Positions 8,301 to 15,786 are shown, numbered from the stretch's first letter. The stretch: 16,841 nt of DNA from Chloroflexota bacterium (GCA_005881235.1 VBEQ01000019.1:1-16841), one strand, 5' to 3'. Numbers and translations: made by a program. Notes: generated from the sequence alone by a model not told the origin.

Positions 8301-9876
8301 CACGGAGATGGTCGATCGGCGGGTTCGTCACCTGCGCGAAACGCTGCTTGAAATAGCTGTAGAGGAGGCGAGGCGGCTGCGCCAGCACTGAGAGCGCCGT
8401 GTCATCGCCCATCGAGAAGATCGGCTCCTTACCCTGTGTCGCCATCGGTCGCAGCACGTAGGTGAACTCTTCCTTCGTGTAGCCGAAGGCGGCCTGGCGG
8501 GCGACCAGGTCGGGCATGACCGTCTCGTCCGGTTCCCCCGTGTCGAGCGACTGCAGCTCGTCCTCGAGCCATCGACCATATGGTTCTTGCGCTGCGAGGC
8601 GAGTCTTGATGGCTTCGTTCTCCTCGAGGCCGCCGTGCTCGGGATCGACGCAAAGCATCTCTCCCGGTCCGAGCTTCCCGCGACGGACACGGCCATGTCC
8701 ATTGACATCGACGGCGCCGGCTTCCGAAGCGCACGCGATCAGTCCGTCCTCGCAGACGGCGTAGCGCAGCGGCCGAAGGCCGTTGCGGTCGAGCGCGGCA
8801 CCGACGCGCGTCCCATCGGTGAAGACCAGCCCCGCGGGCCCATCCCAGGGCTCCATCAGGCAGGCATGGTATCGATAGAAATCGCGGACTGCCGGATCGA
8901 CGTCGAATCCTTCCCAGGCTTCCGGCACCAGCATCGCCAGGCCCTGGCGGATGTCGCGGCCACCGCGGACCAGCAGCTCGAGGGCGTTGTCGAGCATGGC
9001 CGAGTCGGAGCCGCGGTCATCAATGACGGGAACCAGCAGCGCTTCGTCGTCCGACAGCCCAGCACCGAGACGACCCTCCCGTGCGCGCATCCGGTTGACG
9101 TTGCCCTGGATCGTGTTGATCTCGCCGTTGTGGCAGAGCATGCGGAATGGCTGAGCCCGCTCCCAGGAGGGCGCGGTATTGGTGCTGTAACGCTGGTGGA
9201 AGATCGCGAACGGGGCGACGAACCGCGGATCGCGGAGGTCGGGATAGAACGCCGCGAGTTGATCGGCGGCGCACATCGCTTTGTACGTCATGGTGCGAAA
9301 CGACATCGACGCGACATAGGCTTGAAGCCCCGCCGCCCGGATCGCGCGTTCGACACGTTTGCGCGCCCGGTAGCACCGAGCCTCGGCGTCTGCGGTCGAT
9401 ACCGAGTCTCCGGCTGTGATGATGGCTTGCTCGATCTGCGGCGCGGTCGAGCGGGCCAGGTCGCCGAGCGCATCGGGATCCACCGGCACCGGGCGCCAGT
9501 CGATCAGGTCCAGCTGCTCGGCACCACACGCTTCCGCGAAGAGCCGCCGCGTCAGGCGCCGCTGCTGGTGACCATCCGGGCCCGGCGCATTCGAGAGGAA
9601 GACGACGGCCACGCCAAGCCGGGCCGGGGACTCAACGTGAATGGCGGCCCGTTGCATCCAATCGCGCAGGAAGGCGTCGGGTATCGCGAGGAGGAGACCC
9701 GCACCGTCGCCGGAGCGGTGATCTGCGGCGACCGCCCCCCGATGACGGACGCGATGCAGCGCTGCGAGGGCGGCGTCGACGATTCCTCTGCTGGCTCGCC
9801 CTCCAGCGTCAGCGACGAAACCGATCCCGCAGGCGTCGTGCTCGAAGCGAGAGTCGTACAAGCCTGCGTGACGCAA
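5314..9876 (-). CDS. gltB: Glutamate synthase large (alpha) subunit
   Basis: A 1520-residue cytoplasmic iron-sulfur flavoenzyme that makes two glutamates from glutamine and 2-oxoglutarate. After a short propeptide, Cys16 in HDACGIGF is the expected N-terminal nucleophile of the type II glutaminase domain (about 16-430). A central domain follows, then the FMN-binding synthase domain from about residue 890 (RRFSTGAMSHGSIA, KSNTGEGGEDPARY, KMAQGSKPGEGGQLPG). The cluster-binding cysteines are Cys1144, Cys1150 and Cys1155 (CIMVRTCHLDTCPVG). The C-terminal GxGxG beta-helix (about 1360-1450) includes GPVGHNLGAGMTGGEVF. The length is normal for the alpha subunit. The start is TTG, supported by a GAGGG Shine-Dalgarno at 9888-9884 with a 7-base spacer and an in-frame TAG just upstream. 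No gltD lies on either side, so the reductant could be a GltD encoded elsewhere or ferredoxin. Confidence 0.96.
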   Translation of the reverse strand: MRHAGLYDSRFEHDACGIGFVADAGGRASRGIVDAALAALHRVRHRGAVAADHRSGDGAGLLLAIPDAFLRDWMQRAAIHVESPARLGVAVVFLSNAPGPDGHQQRRLTRRLFAEACGAEQLDLIDWRPVPVDPDALGDLARSTAPQIEQAIITAGDSVSTADAEARCYRARKRVERAIRAAGLQAYVASMSFRTMTYKAMCAADQLAAFYPDLRDPRFVAPFAIFHQRYSTNTAPSWERAQPFRMLCHNGEINTIQGNVNRMRAREGRLGAGLSDDEALLVPVIDDRGSDSAMLDNALELLVRGGRDIRQGLAMLVPEAWEGFDVDPAVRDFYRYHACLMEPWDGPAGLVFTDGTRVGAALDRNGLRPLRYAVCEDGLIACASEAGAVDVNGHGRVRRGKLGPGEMLCVDPEHGGLEENEAIKTRLAAQEPYGRWLEDELQSLDTGEPDETVMPDLVARQAAFGYTKEEFTYVLRPMATQGKEPIFSMGDDTALSVLAQPPRLLYSYFKQRFAQVTNPPIDHLRERLVMSLRSYLGAPAPLLSGGREAARLVQLDSFLLYPSGLEAVRTLGRPFASSDLNATFAVAEGACGLRVACERLAEDAERAARLGASILIISDRRAGPERAPIPALLAVGSVHHHLMRQGLRGQTSLLVETDEAREVHHIVCLLGYGAQAICPRLGMASIRALASAGHLKGEATDGRGAQEHYVKALEDGTLKVLAKMGISTLDGYQGAQIFEIIGLDDDVVDLGFAGTPSPVGGATFTDLGEQVLAQHAAGFVAASPALVSPGFFKHHKQGTEYHATNPDVVDALHDAVPAELALVSAAPKEMAAAHALQRAVTARPDGNGYASYERFARIVNDRPPTYPRDLLAMRPAGPPVPLNDVEPATAILRRFSTGAMSHGSIAAEAHETIAIAMNRLGGKSNTGEGGEDPARYRTRGLPVDRNSRIKQVASGRFGVTPEYCVFADELQIKMAQGSKPGEGGQLPGHKATAEIARLRHTQQGIALISPPPHHDIYSIEDLAQLIYDLKQVNPLAAVSVKLVAEAGVGTIAAGVVKGLADVVHIAGMDGGTGASPLSSIKNAGMPWEIGLAETQQTLRINELRGRVRIRVDGGIKSGRDVVIAALLGADEYSFGTAALLAEGCIMVRTCHLDTCPVGIATQRPELRAKFAGTPQMLEAYLTHVAEEIRHLLAGLGLKSLDEAIGRTDLLSQRITGDARADRLDLSPLLTDDGSEPRRFVHSIPLQRPSSELGDRICLDALKAVLSGADVRASYPIENADRSVGARLGGALARECGTSAPAGSASFTFSGAAGQSFGAFLTDGIEFILIGEANDYVGKGMGGGRIILRPPANDAGDPHLLGNTVLYGATGGELFCAGKAGERFAVRNSGASAVVEGVGEHAAEYMTGGTLVVLGPVGHNLGAGMTGGEVFVYDDGIGLPAMVNPELVDAHRLSGEHQLLAEQGLRLRGLIEQHAQYTGSPAARAILDDWHAALHRFWRVAPRDDVARIENAHEGTVASRG

Positions 9877-10104
9877 GATGTGTCCCTCACGCTAACGAGT
9901 CGTCCCCAGCCACGCCACGGACGATTGCACCAAAAGGACGAGCTGCGGTCGTACCTTTGGCACACATGGACCAGGCGGAGCGGCGCTACAGACAACCGCT
10001 CTGCGCCCGGCATCCGTATCGCCGCCCCCTTCGCCGCCTTGGGCGCGGGAGGCGCGTCGAGTACCCCTCGCTAATGGCCATGCTAGCCCTCGCCTTTGGA
10101 TCTG

Positions 10105-10116
10105 TCAAACGTTTGG
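10105..10116. promoter_or_regulatory. LacI-family operator O1
   Basis: TCAAACGTTTGG contains the perfect 10-bp palindrome CAAACGTTTG at 10106-10115, with the central CG typical of LacI-family sites. Its centre is 45 bp from the second identical core. Both lie upstream of a LacI-family gene, the expected place for autoregulation. Confidence 0.75.
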
Positions 10117-10148
10117 CTTATGCAAATCTCACGGATCGCGCGACATAT

Positions 10149-10162
10149 GCCAAACGTTTGGC
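10149..10162. promoter_or_regulatory. LacI-family operator O2
   Basis: GCCAAACGTTTGGC is a perfect 14-bp palindrome with a central CG, sharing the full CAAACGTTTG core with the upstream site. It ends about 100 bp before the regulator start. Twin sites 45 bp apart could allow repression by looping or cooperative binding. Confidence 0.8.
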
Positions 10163-10260
10163 GCTGGCTGAATCGTGCCCAATCGCCGGGCGCGAGCGTT
10201 TATTGATCAGGCAGAGCCAGTTCACGAGCCGTTAACGTTGGACCAGGCGCCGGCCTAGTA

Positions 10261-11364
10261 ATGGCAGGGAGGGACGGCAGGGTGGGGGCACGCGACGCGC
10301 GCAAGGGTCGGACAACCGTGACCCTGGAGGACGTCGCGCGCGCGGCGGGCGTGCACTACTCGACAGTGTCCCGCGCCCTCGATCCCAACGCCGTTCGGCG
10401 GGTGAGCGCTGACACCCGGAAACACATCCAGGCAGTCGCCGAGAAGATGGGTTATCAGCCGGACATGGTCGCCACGGGCCTGAAACGCGGTCGCACGCAG
10501 ACCGTCGCCGCCATCGTCGCCGACCTCGGCAACCCATCGATCGCCCCGGTGCTCCGAGGCATCGCGAGCCGGCTCGAGCCGGCGGGATTCATGTCGTTGT
10601 TCGCCGAGACCCAGGATGATTCCTCGCGCCTTGAGCGGATCCTCAATCACCTGCTGAGCCGGCGAGTCGATGCCATCATCCTCACCGCCGCCCGCGTCGG
10701 AGACAGCCGCATCCTGCGCCGCTTCGTTGGCCACGGGATCCCGGTGGTCCTGGCGCTCCAGGGCCTGCCGGGCATCCGCTTGCCCTCTTGTACCAACGAC
10801 GACCTGCTTGGCGGCACACTGGCCGCGCAACACCTCATCGCCCTCGGGCACCGGCGGTTGGCGCAGCTAAGGGGTCCGGCCGATGTTCAATCCTTGTCGC
10901 GGCGCGCCGAGGGGTTCAGCAAGGCGATCGCGGCCGCGGGGGCGACGGAGGTCGTCGTCCAGTCAACCGCACCGCTGGGGACCGCGGACGACGGACGCCG
11001 CCTGATGCGTGTTGTGCTCGACAGCAAACGGGCGCGACCGACTGGCATCTTCGCCCATCATGACTTGATGGCGCTCGGCGCCTTGACGCTTGCAGAAGAG
11101 CGCGGCTTGAGGTGTCCCCGAGACTTTTCAATCATCGGTTACCACGATGTGCCGAACCTTGAGCGTTTGGTGCCAGCGTTGACCACGATCCGCCAACCGC
11201 TCGAAGAAGCAGGGCGCGCAGCCTCGGAGATGGTCCTGCACATTCTGAACTCCCCGAGTCGGCAACCACGGTCGCGCCGCCTCGCCCCCACCCTCGTGGT
11301 GCGCCAGTCGACCGGGCCGGCCCCGGAGCCGGCTCTCCAAACCGTGCGAAAATCAAGGCGATGA
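10261..11364 (+). CDS. LacI-family transcriptional regulator
   Basis: A 367-residue regulator. The helix-turn-helix is VTLEDVARAAGVHYSTVSRAL (20-40), followed by the hinge helix with Leu74 (MVATGLKRGRT, 69-79). The periplasmic-binding-protein-like effector core runs from about 81 to 350: VAAIVADLGNPSIAPVLRGI, CTNDDLLGGTLAAQHLIALGHRRLAQL, IFAHHDLMALGALTLAEERG and ALTTIRQPLEEAGRAAS. The usual GFDD turn reads GYHDVP here. The effector is unknown; such proteins usually bind sugars or related small molecules. The ATG at 10261 has no Shine-Dalgarno, whereas the in-frame GTG at 10282 has GGGAGGG (10267-10273) eight bases upstream and may be the real start, removing seven residues. The stop overlaps the dehydrogenase start (ATGA), so the two genes are probably one operon, autoregulated through the two upstream palindromes. 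Confidence 0.93.
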   Translation: MAGRDGRVGARDARKGRTTVTLEDVARAAGVHYSTVSRALDPNAVRRVSADTRKHIQAVAEKMGYQPDMVATGLKRGRTQTVAAIVADLGNPSIAPVLRGIASRLEPAGFMSLFAETQDDSSRLERILNHLLSRRVDAIILTAARVGDSRILRRFVGHGIPVVLALQGLPGIRLPSCTNDDLLGGTLAAQHLIALGHRRLAQLRGPADVQSLSRRAEGFSKAIAAAGATEVVVQSTAPLGTADDGRRLMRVVLDSKRARPTGIFAHHDLMALGALTLAEERGLRCPRDFSIIGYHDVPNLERLVPALTTIRQPLEEAGRAASEMVLHILNSPSRQPRSRRLAPTLVVRQSTGPAPEPALQTVRKSRR

Positions 11365-12818
11365 CCCCCGTCAGTGAACTGATCTCGGTTCGCCACACCG
11401 ACCTCTACCTCGGTGGGTCGTGGCAACCCGCATCAGACGCCCAGCGAATCGAGGTGCAGGACCCCGCGACCGGCGAGGTGATCGCCACGGTGGCGAGCGC
11501 CTCGGTTCAGGATGGGCTGGCCGCCGTCGATGCCGCCTCAGAGGCCTTCCGACCCTGGGCGGGGCGGGCGCCTCGTGAGCGCTCCGAGATCCTTCGCGAG
11601 GCATTTCAGCTGATACTGCGCGACCGCGAAAAGCTCGCTGAGTTGATGGTCAGGGAGAACGGCAAGCCGCTCGTCGAGGCCCGCGGAGAAGTGACCTACG
11701 CCGCCGAGTTCTTCCGCTGGTTCTCGGAGGAGGCGGTTCGCAACATCGGCTCGGTGTCGATCGCGCCTAGCGGCGCGAATCGCATCCTGGTCGAGCACCA
11801 GCCGATCGGCGTCTCGGTGCTGGTCACGCCCTGGAACTTCCCGGCCGCGATGGCCACGCGCAAGATCGGCCCGGCGCTGGCTGCCGGGTGCACGGTCGTG
11901 CTGAAGCCCGCTTCGGAAACGCCGCTGACGGCGCTCGCGATCGCCGATCTGCTCGAGCAGGCGGGGGTGCCTAAGGGGGTCGTCAACGTCATCCCCTCGA
12001 AACGCTCGTCGGAAGTCGTCAAAGCGATGCTCAAGGATCCGCGGGTACGCAAGCTGTCCTTCACCGGATCCACGGAGGTCGGTCGCATCCTGCTGGCGCA
12101 GGCCGCGGAGAACGTCATCAGCTGCTCCATGGAGCTGGGGGGCAATGCGCCCTTCATCGTCCTCGACGATGCCGACCTGGACGCCGCGCTGGAGGGCGCG
12201 ATGATTGCCAAGATGCGCAACACCGGCCAGTCCTGCATCGCCGCGAACCGCTTCTATGCCGACGCCAGGGTCGCCGAGAAGTTCGCCGACATGCTGGCGA
12301 AGTCCATGGGCGCCCTACCGCTTGGTTCCGGGCTCGACGCGAACGTCAAGGTCGGACCGGTGATCAACGACCCCGCCCGGCAGAAGATGCTCGGCCTGGT
12401 CCAGGAGGCCGCCGGCCACGGAGCCCGCCTCCTGACGGGAGGCAAGTCGCCCGACGGGCCGGGCTACTTCGTTCCGCCGACGGTGCTGAGCGGCGTGCCA
12501 CCCGAGGAGCACATCCTGAAGGAAGAGATCTTCGGGCCGATCGCGCCGATCGTCACCTTCCGGGATGTCGACCAGGCGATCGAGTACGCGAACAAGACCG
12601 ACCGCGGCCTCGCCTCCTACGTCTATACGCGAGATCTGGCGAAGGGCCTTCGGGTTGCGGAGGCGATCGAGTCGGGCATGGTCGGGCTCAACCGCGGCTT
12701 CATCTCCGACCCGGCGGCTCCCTTCGGTGGGGTCAAGCAGAGCGGTGTCGGCCGCGAAGGCTCGCACGAGGGACTCCTCGAGTTTCTCGAGACCAAGTAC
12801 ATCGCGACCAACTGGTAG
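11361..12818 (+). CDS. gabD: NAD(P)-dependent aldehyde dehydrogenase, succinate-semialdehyde type
   Basis: A 485-residue cytosolic enzyme of the aldehyde dehydrogenase superfamily, full length. Visible catalytic and cofactor elements are Asn159 in TPWNFPAAMATRKIGPALAAG, Lys182 in VLKPASETPLTALA, the FTGSTEVGR turn (234-242), the general base Glu258 in MELGGNAPF and the nucleophile Cys292 in NTGQSCIAANRF. The C-terminus FGGVKQSGVGREGSHEGLLEFLETKYI is typical. Segments such as ENGKPLVEARGEVTYAAEFFRWFSEEA and GQSCIAANRFY resemble succinate-semialdehyde dehydrogenase (GabD), which oxidises succinate semialdehyde to succinate at the end of GABA degradation. No GABA transaminase is nearby, so another aldehyde substrate is possible. 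Its ATG overlaps the regulator stop by four bases, with only a weak AAGGCG Shine-Dalgarno, so translation is probably coupled and expression follows the LacI-type regulator. Confidence 0.85.
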   Translation: MTPVSELISVRHTDLYLGGSWQPASDAQRIEVQDPATGEVIATVASASVQDGLAAVDAASEAFRPWAGRAPRERSEILREAFQLILRDREKLAELMVRENGKPLVEARGEVTYAAEFFRWFSEEAVRNIGSVSIAPSGANRILVEHQPIGVSVLVTPWNFPAAMATRKIGPALAAGCTVVLKPASETPLTALAIADLLEQAGVPKGVVNVIPSKRSSEVVKAMLKDPRVRKLSFTGSTEVGRILLAQAAENVISCSMELGGNAPFIVLDDADLDAALEGAMIAKMRNTGQSCIAANRFYADARVAEKFADMLAKSMGALPLGSGLDANVKVGPVINDPARQKMLGLVQEAAGHGARLLTGGKSPDGPGYFVPPTVLSGVPPEEHILKEEIFGPIAPIVTFRDVDQAIEYANKTDRGLASYVYTRDLAKGLRVAEAIESGMVGLNRGFISDPAAPFGGVKQSGVGREGSHEGLLEFLETKYIATNW

Positions 12819-12890
12819 GCCTCGGGTACCGGAGGAGGGATGCCTATAGGGGGATGGGCGGAGCTATTAGGGGCAGGTTTCCGACAACGA

Positions 12891-12897
12891 GGGAGGT
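12891..12897 (+). promoter_or_regulatory. Strong Shine-Dalgarno of the secreted beta-propeller gene
   Basis: GGGAGGT, three bases from the ATG at 12901, is the best ribosome binding site in the window and fixes this start. The preceding 60 bases (about 12830-12880) are purine-rich with several G runs; no clear promoter hexamers are seen between this gene and the dehydrogenase stop, so read-through from the upstream operon is possible. Confidence 0.75.
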
Positions 12898-12900
12898 AAC

Positions 12901-14553
12901 ATGCGTCGAACACTCGGCGTGCTAACCATCGCGATGGTTGTCATTGCGGCGGGCGCGATCGCCGGATCAGCCGCGTCGCCAAAGACGCCACCTAGCAAGC
13001 AAGAAATCGCGAAGCGGATTCTGGCCACACCGGCGGGCAAGACCCTGACCCCGACGGCGCGGATCGCTCTGGAGGCGATCGCGCGCGGCGACCATCGCGC
13101 CGCGCCCGATTCGAACGGGATCAGCGCGCCGGCCACGACCCGGCAGCCCAAGGGGACGAAGCCGGTCGGCGGTCCGTTGCCGAATGTCCGCGTCAACGAC
13201 CCGAGCAAGGACTCGAATCAGGCCGATCAGACGACCCAGAGCGAAACCTCGGTTGCGGTTTCTGGCTCGAACGTCGCGGTCGGCTACAACGACTCCCAGC
13301 GGACCTTGCTCTTCCTGACCGCTGCGAGTAACTTGAGCGGCGTCTCGTCCTCGACCGACGGCGGTCAGACGTTCACCGACGGCGGAACAATCCCGAACGC
13401 GCCGGCGAAGAACAACTTCGGTGATCCGTGGCTGGCAACAGACAGCAGCGGGACGATGTACTACTCGAACCTGGTCCTCGACTTCAGCTCCTTCTCACTG
13501 CTGGTGGGCGTGGCAAAGTCGACCGATGGGGGCAAGACCTGGAGCCAGGCGAACCCGATCCCGCCACCTCCGGGCAACGAGCTCGGGTACAGCGCGGACA
13601 AAGACGCCATGGTCGCCGCCGGGGCGGGCAACTTGTACGACACTTGGGACGACTTCACCACCACCTTCGATTCGAACACCGGCGTCTTCACCGTGTACAG
13701 CGGCCTGCCCGTCGCACACTCCACCGATGGCAGCGGCAGCTGGTCGATCGCCTACGCGGACAAAGCCGTGCTGTTCTCCTTCGACCCTAACAAGCCGCCG
13801 GATTGCTCGTTCCACCAGTACATTGGCGCGATGCCGCTGGTAGCGGCGGATGGGACCGTGTACGAGGCGGCCCTCAAGTTCGGCGCCGACGACCCGAATT
13901 GCACCTTTGCGGTTCCGATCACCGAAGAGGAGTGGATCTTCGCGTCGCATGATGGTGGGCAGACGTTCCCCCAGAAGGTGAAGATCGCGGACGTGTCCCC
14001 GTCGACTGGCTCCTTCTTTGGCGCCTTCCAGCTGGGACCGGGCCAGTTCATGCGAAATCTCGAGCTCCCGACGCTCGCCGCGAGGGGCGGTAACCTCTAC
14101 GCCGCCTGGAACGACGGGGCATCGGGGCACAGCCACGTGGTTCTGGCGACGTCAAAGGACGGTGGCGCCACCTGGAAAATCTCCCAGGTCACCGCCGGCG
14201 ATAACGACGAGGCGCAGCCTGCGCTGAGCGCGGATGCCGCCGGCCTCCACCTTCTCTACTACCAGATCAGTCCGGTCGGCGACGGCACCAGCCAGGTGGA
14301 CGTGGTGATCTCGAACTCCAAGACCGCCACGAGCTGGGCATCGAACCGGGTGACCAGCCAGTCATTCCCCGGGGTCTACACCCTGCCGCAATTCGATCCG
14401 ATCATCGCGTTTACCTATATGGGTGACTACATTGCGAACGTCAGCGACGGATCGCACCAGTACTTCGCCTGGGGCGACAACCGCGATGTCGTGACGAATT
14501 TCCTCTGGCCGCAGGGACGGCACGACCCGGATGTGTTCTTCGCCAAGCAGTAG
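12901..14553 (+). CDS. Secreted Asp-box (BNR/sialidase-like) beta-propeller protein
   Basis: A 550-residue exported protein. Residues 1-25 form a signal peptide (basic MRR, hydrophobic core VLTIAMVVIAAGAIAG, then ASA-like cleavage region). A charged, Pro/Thr-rich linker runs to about 110. The rest is a beta-propeller with at least five Asp-box turns (S-x-D-x-G-x-T-W/F): 151-158 STDGGQTF, 207-214 STDGGKTW, 274-281 STDGSGSW, 349-356 SHDGGQTF and 418-425 SKDGGATW. It ends with MGDYIANVSDGSHQYFAWGDNRD and HDPDVFFAKQ, as in many exported BNR-repeat proteins. Such folds occur in sialidases and other glycosidases, but no sialidase Arg-Ile-Pro motif or catalytic set is visible, so enzymatic activity is unproven. 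Possible roles are glycan binding or hydrolysis outside the cell. It lies 82 bp after the dehydrogenase and a hairpin follows. Confidence 0.85.
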   Translation: MRRTLGVLTIAMVVIAAGAIAGSAASPKTPPSKQEIAKRILATPAGKTLTPTARIALEAIARGDHRAAPDSNGISAPATTRQPKGTKPVGGPLPNVRVNDPSKDSNQADQTTQSETSVAVSGSNVAVGYNDSQRTLLFLTAASNLSGVSSSTDGGQTFTDGGTIPNAPAKNNFGDPWLATDSSGTMYYSNLVLDFSSFSLLVGVAKSTDGGKTWSQANPIPPPPGNELGYSADKDAMVAAGAGNLYDTWDDFTTTFDSNTGVFTVYSGLPVAHSTDGSGSWSIAYADKAVLFSFDPNKPPDCSFHQYIGAMPLVAADGTVYEAALKFGADDPNCTFAVPITEEEWIFASHDGGQTFPQKVKIADVSPSTGSFFGAFQLGPGQFMRNLELPTLAARGGNLYAAWNDGASGHSHVVLATSKDGGATWKISQVTAGDNDEAQPALSADAAGLHLLYYQISPVGDGTSQVDVVISNSKTATSWASNRVTSQSFPGVYTLPQFDPIIAFTYMGDYIANVSDGSHQYFAWGDNRDVVTNFLWPQGRHDPDVFFAKQ

Positions 14554-14568
14554 CGCGCGATAACGAGT

Positions 14569-14603
14569 TGAGGAGGGCGGTCCCACGGGCCGCTCTCCCC
14601 TCA
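14569..14603 (+). terminator. Hairpin, probable terminator after the beta-propeller gene
   Basis: A GC-rich stem starts 16 bases after the stop codon. The 5' arm TGAGGAGGGCGGTCC pairs with the 3' arm GGGCCGCTCTCCCCTCA through 14-15 pairs including G-U pairs and a two-base bulge, with a tiny loop. No T-run follows, so intrinsic termination would be non-canonical. It ends only 16 bases before the next gene and could also affect that gene's translation. Confidence 0.5.
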
Positions 14604-14619
14604 GTTCGGCAGCGACTCG

Positions 14620-15786
14620 GTGCATGATTGGACGGTGAGCGGGATCCTCGTGGTCACGACCGGTGGCGCCGGCGGGGACCTACCGCCACTGGTGGCCGCA
14701 AGCCTTGCGCTGCGTGATCGCGGACACGAAATCATCTTTGTCGGCGATGCGTCGGTCGAGCGTACCCTGGCCCCGTTCCATGTTGCCGTCGAGGTCCTTC
14801 CGAAGGAGGTCGACCTCGGTCCTCGCCTCGGTGGCGTTATCCAGGAGGCGATGCAGGCGACGGGTGGTGACCTGGCAACGGCCGGTCCCATGGTCCAGCG
14901 CGGTCTGACGGTGTGGGCCCACGATGTGGCCAAGCCGCTCTCGCAGTCGATCGAGCGTCACCGACCGACCGTCATCGTCACCTCCCTGTTCGGCGTCGAG
15001 GCGGTCGACGCCACCTGCCCGTCCAATCCCTGGGCGGTCGTGAACAGCACCTTCTACATTGGTCCGCACCCGCCCCGCCCGCTTGAGGACGACATCGGTC
15101 CCCGGGCACTTCCCCTGGTCAAGCGCTACGCCGAACTGCTCGAGGCTCCGGACCTGGTCTTGCATGCGACGGACCAGGTCTTCGACTATTCGTTTGACCG
15201 TCTACCCTCCCGTCATCACTACGTCGGACCCCTCGGTATCTGGGAGCCACCTCGCGAGCGACCACGCTACCTGGACGAGCCGGGCGATCCCTGGATCCTC
15301 GTCTCGATCAGCTCGCAACGCCAGGACGACCTGGCACTGGCCGATGCCACCCTTCAAGCGCTCGCCGATGCGCCGGTTCGCGTTCTCGTCACGCTCGGAC
15401 CGGAACACGATCCATCGGAATTGTCCTCTCCCCCAGCGAACGCGCGGGTGGAGAAGACCGTATCGCATTCAGCGGTGTTGGAGCGAGCCGTCCTCCTGGT
15501 CAGCCATGCGGGACATGGAACGGTGATGAAGGCGCTCTGGCAGGGACGGCCGATGGTGCTCATCCCGTGGGGCCGTGATCAGCCCGGCGTCGCCGCCCGC
15601 GCCCACGCGCTCGGTGTCGCCGAGGTCGTGCCGCGCGAGCACGCAACCTCTGAAACCATCAGGGACGCTGTGACCCGCTCACTCGCCAGCGAGGAGATGA
15701 GCCGCAACGCTGCCATGCATTCAGCCCGACTCCGCGCGACCGACCCACCGGCAACGGCGGCCGGCCACCTCGAGTCGCTGCTCTAG
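14620..15786 (+). CDS. GT1-type (MGT/UGT-like) glycosyltransferase
   Basis: A 388-residue cytosolic GT-B fold enzyme. The N-terminal acceptor domain starts with ILVVTTGGAGGDLPPLVAASLALRDRGHEIIFVGD (9-43), equivalent to the glycine-rich loop of UGTs. The C-terminal donor domain has PWILVSISSQRQDD (224-237), VRVLVTLGPEHD, then the nucleotide-sugar signature VSHAGHGTVMKALWQGRPMVLIPWGRDQPGVAARAHALGVAEVV (294-337). HAGHGT and the Asp-Gln pair probably contact the donor phosphate and sugar. The family transfers sugars from UDP- or TDP-donors to lipids, sterols or natural products; the acceptor here is unknown. Start choice is uncertain: GTG at 14620 or GTG at 14635, both with weak Shine-Dalgarno. 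No biosynthetic cluster surrounds it. The stop codon overlaps the leuD stop on the other strand. Confidence 0.88.
   Translation: MHDWTVSGILVVTTGGAGGDLPPLVAASLALRDRGHEIIFVGDASVERTLAPFHVAVEVLPKEVDLGPRLGGVIQEAMQATGGDLATAGPMVQRGLTVWAHDVAKPLSQSIERHRPTVIVTSLFGVEAVDATCPSNPWAVVNSTFYIGPHPPRPLEDDIGPRALPLVKRYAELLEAPDLVLHATDQVFDYSFDRLPSRHHYVGPLGIWEPPRERPRYLDEPGDPWILVSISSQRQDDLALADATLQALADAPVRVLVTLGPEHDPSELSSPPANARVEKTVSHSAVLERAVLLVSHAGHGTVMKALWQGRPMVLIPWGRDQPGVAARAHALGVAEVVPREHATSETIRDAVTRSLASEEMSRNAAMHSARLRATDPPATAAGHLESLL

Larger units (their letters stand above)
9877..10260. other. Divergent regulatory region between gltB and the lacI-type gene
   Basis: These 384 bp contain no convincing gene; a 92-codon frame across most of it is Arg-rich and unlike any protein I know. 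It must hold the gltB promoter (minus strand) and the promoter of the lacI-gabD operon (plus strand), though I cannot place either core promoter confidently. Two LacI-type operators lie at 10105-10116 and 10149-10162, closer to the lacI side. A partial look-alike around AACGTT (10234-10239) could be a degenerate third site. Confidence 0.5.

Noticed and set aside
8587..10074. 495-codon open frame on the plus strand, running past the gltB start
   Set aside because: Mostly antisense to conserved gltB glutaminase-domain codons; no recognisable domain and no Shine-Dalgarno seen.
9957..10235. 92-codon frame in the gltB-lacI gap
   Set aside because: Arg-rich with no motif, and it runs through both operator palindromes, which fits regulatory DNA better than coding.
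10231..10240. Possible third LacI operator around GTTAACGTTG
   Set aside because: Only the central AACGTT matches the other two sites; outer bases differ, so it is below what I would call an operator.
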